DNA of 64,000 bases, taken from the NCBI GenBank assembly GCA_016584305.1, contig JACEEZ010019117.1, positions 256,503 through 320,502 on the forward strand, in the 5' to 3' direction. A program made the translations under genes and the position numbers. Shown here one piece after another: positions 62,191-64,000 of the stretch; positions within the stretch are counted from its first letter, which is position 1, and each line of letters opens with the position of its first letter. Below the pieces are notes generated by a model. It saw only the letters and a program-made list of their open reading frames with translations, did not search any database and had not been told where the DNA came from. The stretch comes from Chionoecetes opilio (taxonomy: Eukaryota; Arthropoda; Malacostraca; Decapoda; Majidae).

Positions 62191-62429
62191 TTACCCCCCT
62201 CCCCCATTTCCAGGCCCGCTGTCACTGTGGAGGGTGTTTTGGGCCCGGGGACTGTGGCCCAATACCCGGGAGGAGGCCTCCTGGTAACTCCCTTGGCTTC
62301 GGGCCTCTGTCCTCTGTCTGACTAATTTTGCCTGGTTTTTCCAGTCTTCCTTCTTTTTTCCCCTCCTTCCCTCTATCTCTCCTCTTCTGCCTCCTCCTAT
62401 CCCCCTTTTCTCCTAAGGTGTGTGTGGAC

Positions 62430-62600
62430 CCATCAGGGGGGCTCGGTTGGTAGAGGCGTGGGCTCGCATGCAGCGTCCCTGCGTTCGATCCCACCAGGTT
62501 CCCACCAGGTTCATCCTGGCGTGGTGGCACTTTGTATAGTCAATAACCTTTTCGTTGGTACGTACTTGCAAAGTGTCTAGATAGGATCAAAGTATCTTAT
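62430..62600 (+). mobile_element. tRNA-derived SINE, family 2
   Basis: Head GGGGGGCTCGGTTGGTAGAG (A box region) and GCGTTCGATCC (B box), then a body with CACTTTGTATAGTCAATAACC and an AAGTATCTTATATCTTATCC end. The acceptor stem does not pair well, so it is not a tRNA gene. Confidence 0.65.
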
Positions 62601-62849
62601 ATCTTATCCTAAGGTGTGTCTCCTTTCTCCTGAAGGGATATGAGGCTGGCTTCGGACCAGTTGTAAACGGCCTCAGGCAAACACCCTACACACAAGATAG
62701 GAAAGCTGAGGCTCTAGCCTAAGCATAATATGTGATGTCTAACACGAGCGCCATCTGTTGTCGTCCAATGTAACTGATGATTGAGGCGGGTATTCAAATC
62801 CAATAATTCCTTCCTCTGTCATCACGATAAATAAGGTAAAGGTAAAGAT

Positions 62850-63140
62850 GGGGGCCTATGCTTTGCTGCGCGTTGCCTCGGTGCTCATATCCGTCGCATT
62901 ACCTCTTGAGCCTGTGGTGGGTGACAACCCGCTACCCCGGGACACAGGGCTAGTGTGACATCCAGGTTACCAGAGTTACCTTCCCCAGGTTTCCCCAGGT
63001 ACCCATATATCGACCAACCCCGAAAGGAAGGATGAACAGCTGACTAGGCTGGCCGCCGACTGCCCTGGCCCTGATTTGAACGAGGGCCAGCAGATTCGTA
63101 GCTTGGCACGTTAGCCACTGCACCACGGAGACGACATCAT
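62850..63140 (-). mobile_element. tRNA-derived SINE, family 3, copy 1
   Basis: Minus strand head GTCTCCGTGGTGCAGTGGCT (A box region) with B box GTTCAAATC, then a roughly 200-bp body. Confidence 0.65.
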
Positions 63141-63224
63141 GATTAATGCTCTATGTATTTCTAGCACACATACACACATACATAATCAGACGTCATAACA
63201 CTCTTATATATTGATATAATTATA

Positions 63225-63296
63225 TAACTGGCCGGGATTCCTATCCGGGCCCGGAGATCCGCAGCTAGGCATGCTAACCACTGCACCACGGAGGTG
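63225..63296 (-). mobile_element. tRNA-derived SINE head, family 3, copy 2
   Basis: Minus strand CTCCGTGGTGCAGTGGTTAG with a diverged B box (GGATAGGAATC). Cut by the TA-flanked transposon starting at 63309. Confidence 0.6.
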
Positions 63297-63308
63297 TTTA
63301 TGTATATA

Positions 63309-64000
63309 CACACAACCCTTGTTTTCCCGGACCTCCATTTCCCGGATATCGGATTTGCCGGTCAAAATCTGAGGTCCGGGGACATGTCAGAGTCCCGGAC
63401 AAATGCCTCCGCGCCCGCGCCTCCCGCCAGGTGGCAGCATGATCAGCGGTCGTATTGTTTACATTTGGGCACAAGACACTCACGGTTCACCTGCACCGCC
63501 TCCGTCAGTCCCCTGACCCCCACTGCCCCTGGTGCAGGAACGTCTCTGAGACTATTGAACACTTTCTGCTGCAGTGTCCGCGCTTCCACTCCCACCGTGT
63601 AGTGCTACGCTCTCAACTCCTCACCCTAAACGTCGCCACCTTTGACCTGCCCACGCTGCTGGCGGCGGCCGGCCTCCAGCATGCTCAGCGGTCGTATTGT
63701 TTACATTTGGGCACACGACACTCACAGTTCACCTGCACCGCCTCCGTCAGTCCCCTGACCCCCACTGCCCCTGGTGCAGGAACGTCTCTGAGACTATTGA
63801 ACACTTTCTGCTGCAGTGTCCGTGCTTCCACTCCCACCGTGTAATGCTATGCTCTCAACTCCTCACCCTGAACGTCGCCACCTGTGACCTGCCCACCCTG
63901 CTGGCGGCGGCTGACGTCCACCCCTCCCGGCAACACGCTGTCATCCGCCTCACCTGTGCCTTCCTGAGGAAGACAGGTCAACTACAGCACCTGTGATAGC
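63309..64000 (+). mobile_element. TA-flanked transposon with captured LINE module, left part (runs off window)
   Basis: CACACAACCCTTGTTTTCCC end, then CCGGACCTCCATTTCCCGG, as in the 23938-25127 element, with TA before it (63307-08). Contains two tandem copies (about 240 bp apart) of the CCHC module. The right end is beyond 64000. Confidence 0.75.
63455..63996 (+). pseudogene. Two tandem captured CCHC modules of a non-LTR retrotransposon
   Basis: Both frames carry HLHRLRQSPDPHCPWC, the C-x2-C-x8-H-x4-C motif CPWCRNVSETIEHFLLQCP and SHRVVLRSQLLTLNVAT-like sequence. The second runs to the terminal HAVIRLTCAFLRKTGQLQHL and stop at 63994. No polymerase is attached. Confidence 0.7.

Overview
The window is eukaryotic nuclear DNA, most likely from a decapod crustacean (crab-like). 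This is an inference from dense dinucleotide microsatellites, (TTAGG)-like arthropod repeat motifs, non-LTR retrotransposons of the kinds common in decapods, small exons with GT-AG junctions and very large transposon-filled introns. There are no bacterial-style operons. Only four real protein genes are supported, and all are split by introns. Most of the many open frames are microsatellites or transposon debris.

Layout. 1-1.3 kb: the last two exons of a small two-helix membrane protein (+), with a coding-like tail behind its stop. 1.3-8.8 kb: microsatellites, two copies of a tRNA-derived SINE, and a TATA promoter with a 5' splice donor at 5.6 kb. 8.85-9.7 kb: a complete secreted Thr/Val/Glu-rich protein (+, 2 exons). 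11.25-15.37 kb: a hAT-like element beside a 3.35 kb composite element with long inverted ends that holds a CR1-like LINE and several minisatellites. 15.47-18.8 kb: a complete axonemal dynein light chain 1 gene (DNAL1, -, 6 exons) with a textbook RFX X-box upstream. 19.56-60.58 kb: a PP2A B56 regulatory subunit gene (PPP2R5-like, +). It starts at a promoter with four CCAAT boxes and has 12 exons whose phases all agree. Its C-terminal exon(s) lie beyond the window. DNAL1 and the B56 gene are divergent, about 1 kb apart.

The B56 introns, above all the 11 kb first and 16 kb second introns, hold nested transposons: pogo/Tigger-like TA-flanked elements, piggyBac-like TTAA-flanked elements, hAT-like elements with 8-bp target duplications, fold-back elements, an RTE-like LINE, several CR1-like LINE tails, and a 2.7 kb TA-flanked transposon with a broken transposase I cannot place in a named superfamily. 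62.4-64 kb holds tRNA-derived SINEs and part of a DNA transposon carrying a captured LINE zinc-knuckle module; another copy of the latter is at 23.9-25.1 kb.

The genes do not form one pathway. DNAL1 is an outer-arm dynein component, notable in a lineage whose sperm lack flagella. The B56 subunit targets PP2A phosphatase. The secreted protein looks extracellular or cuticular. All identifications come from reading the translated sequence and remembered family features; no database search was run.
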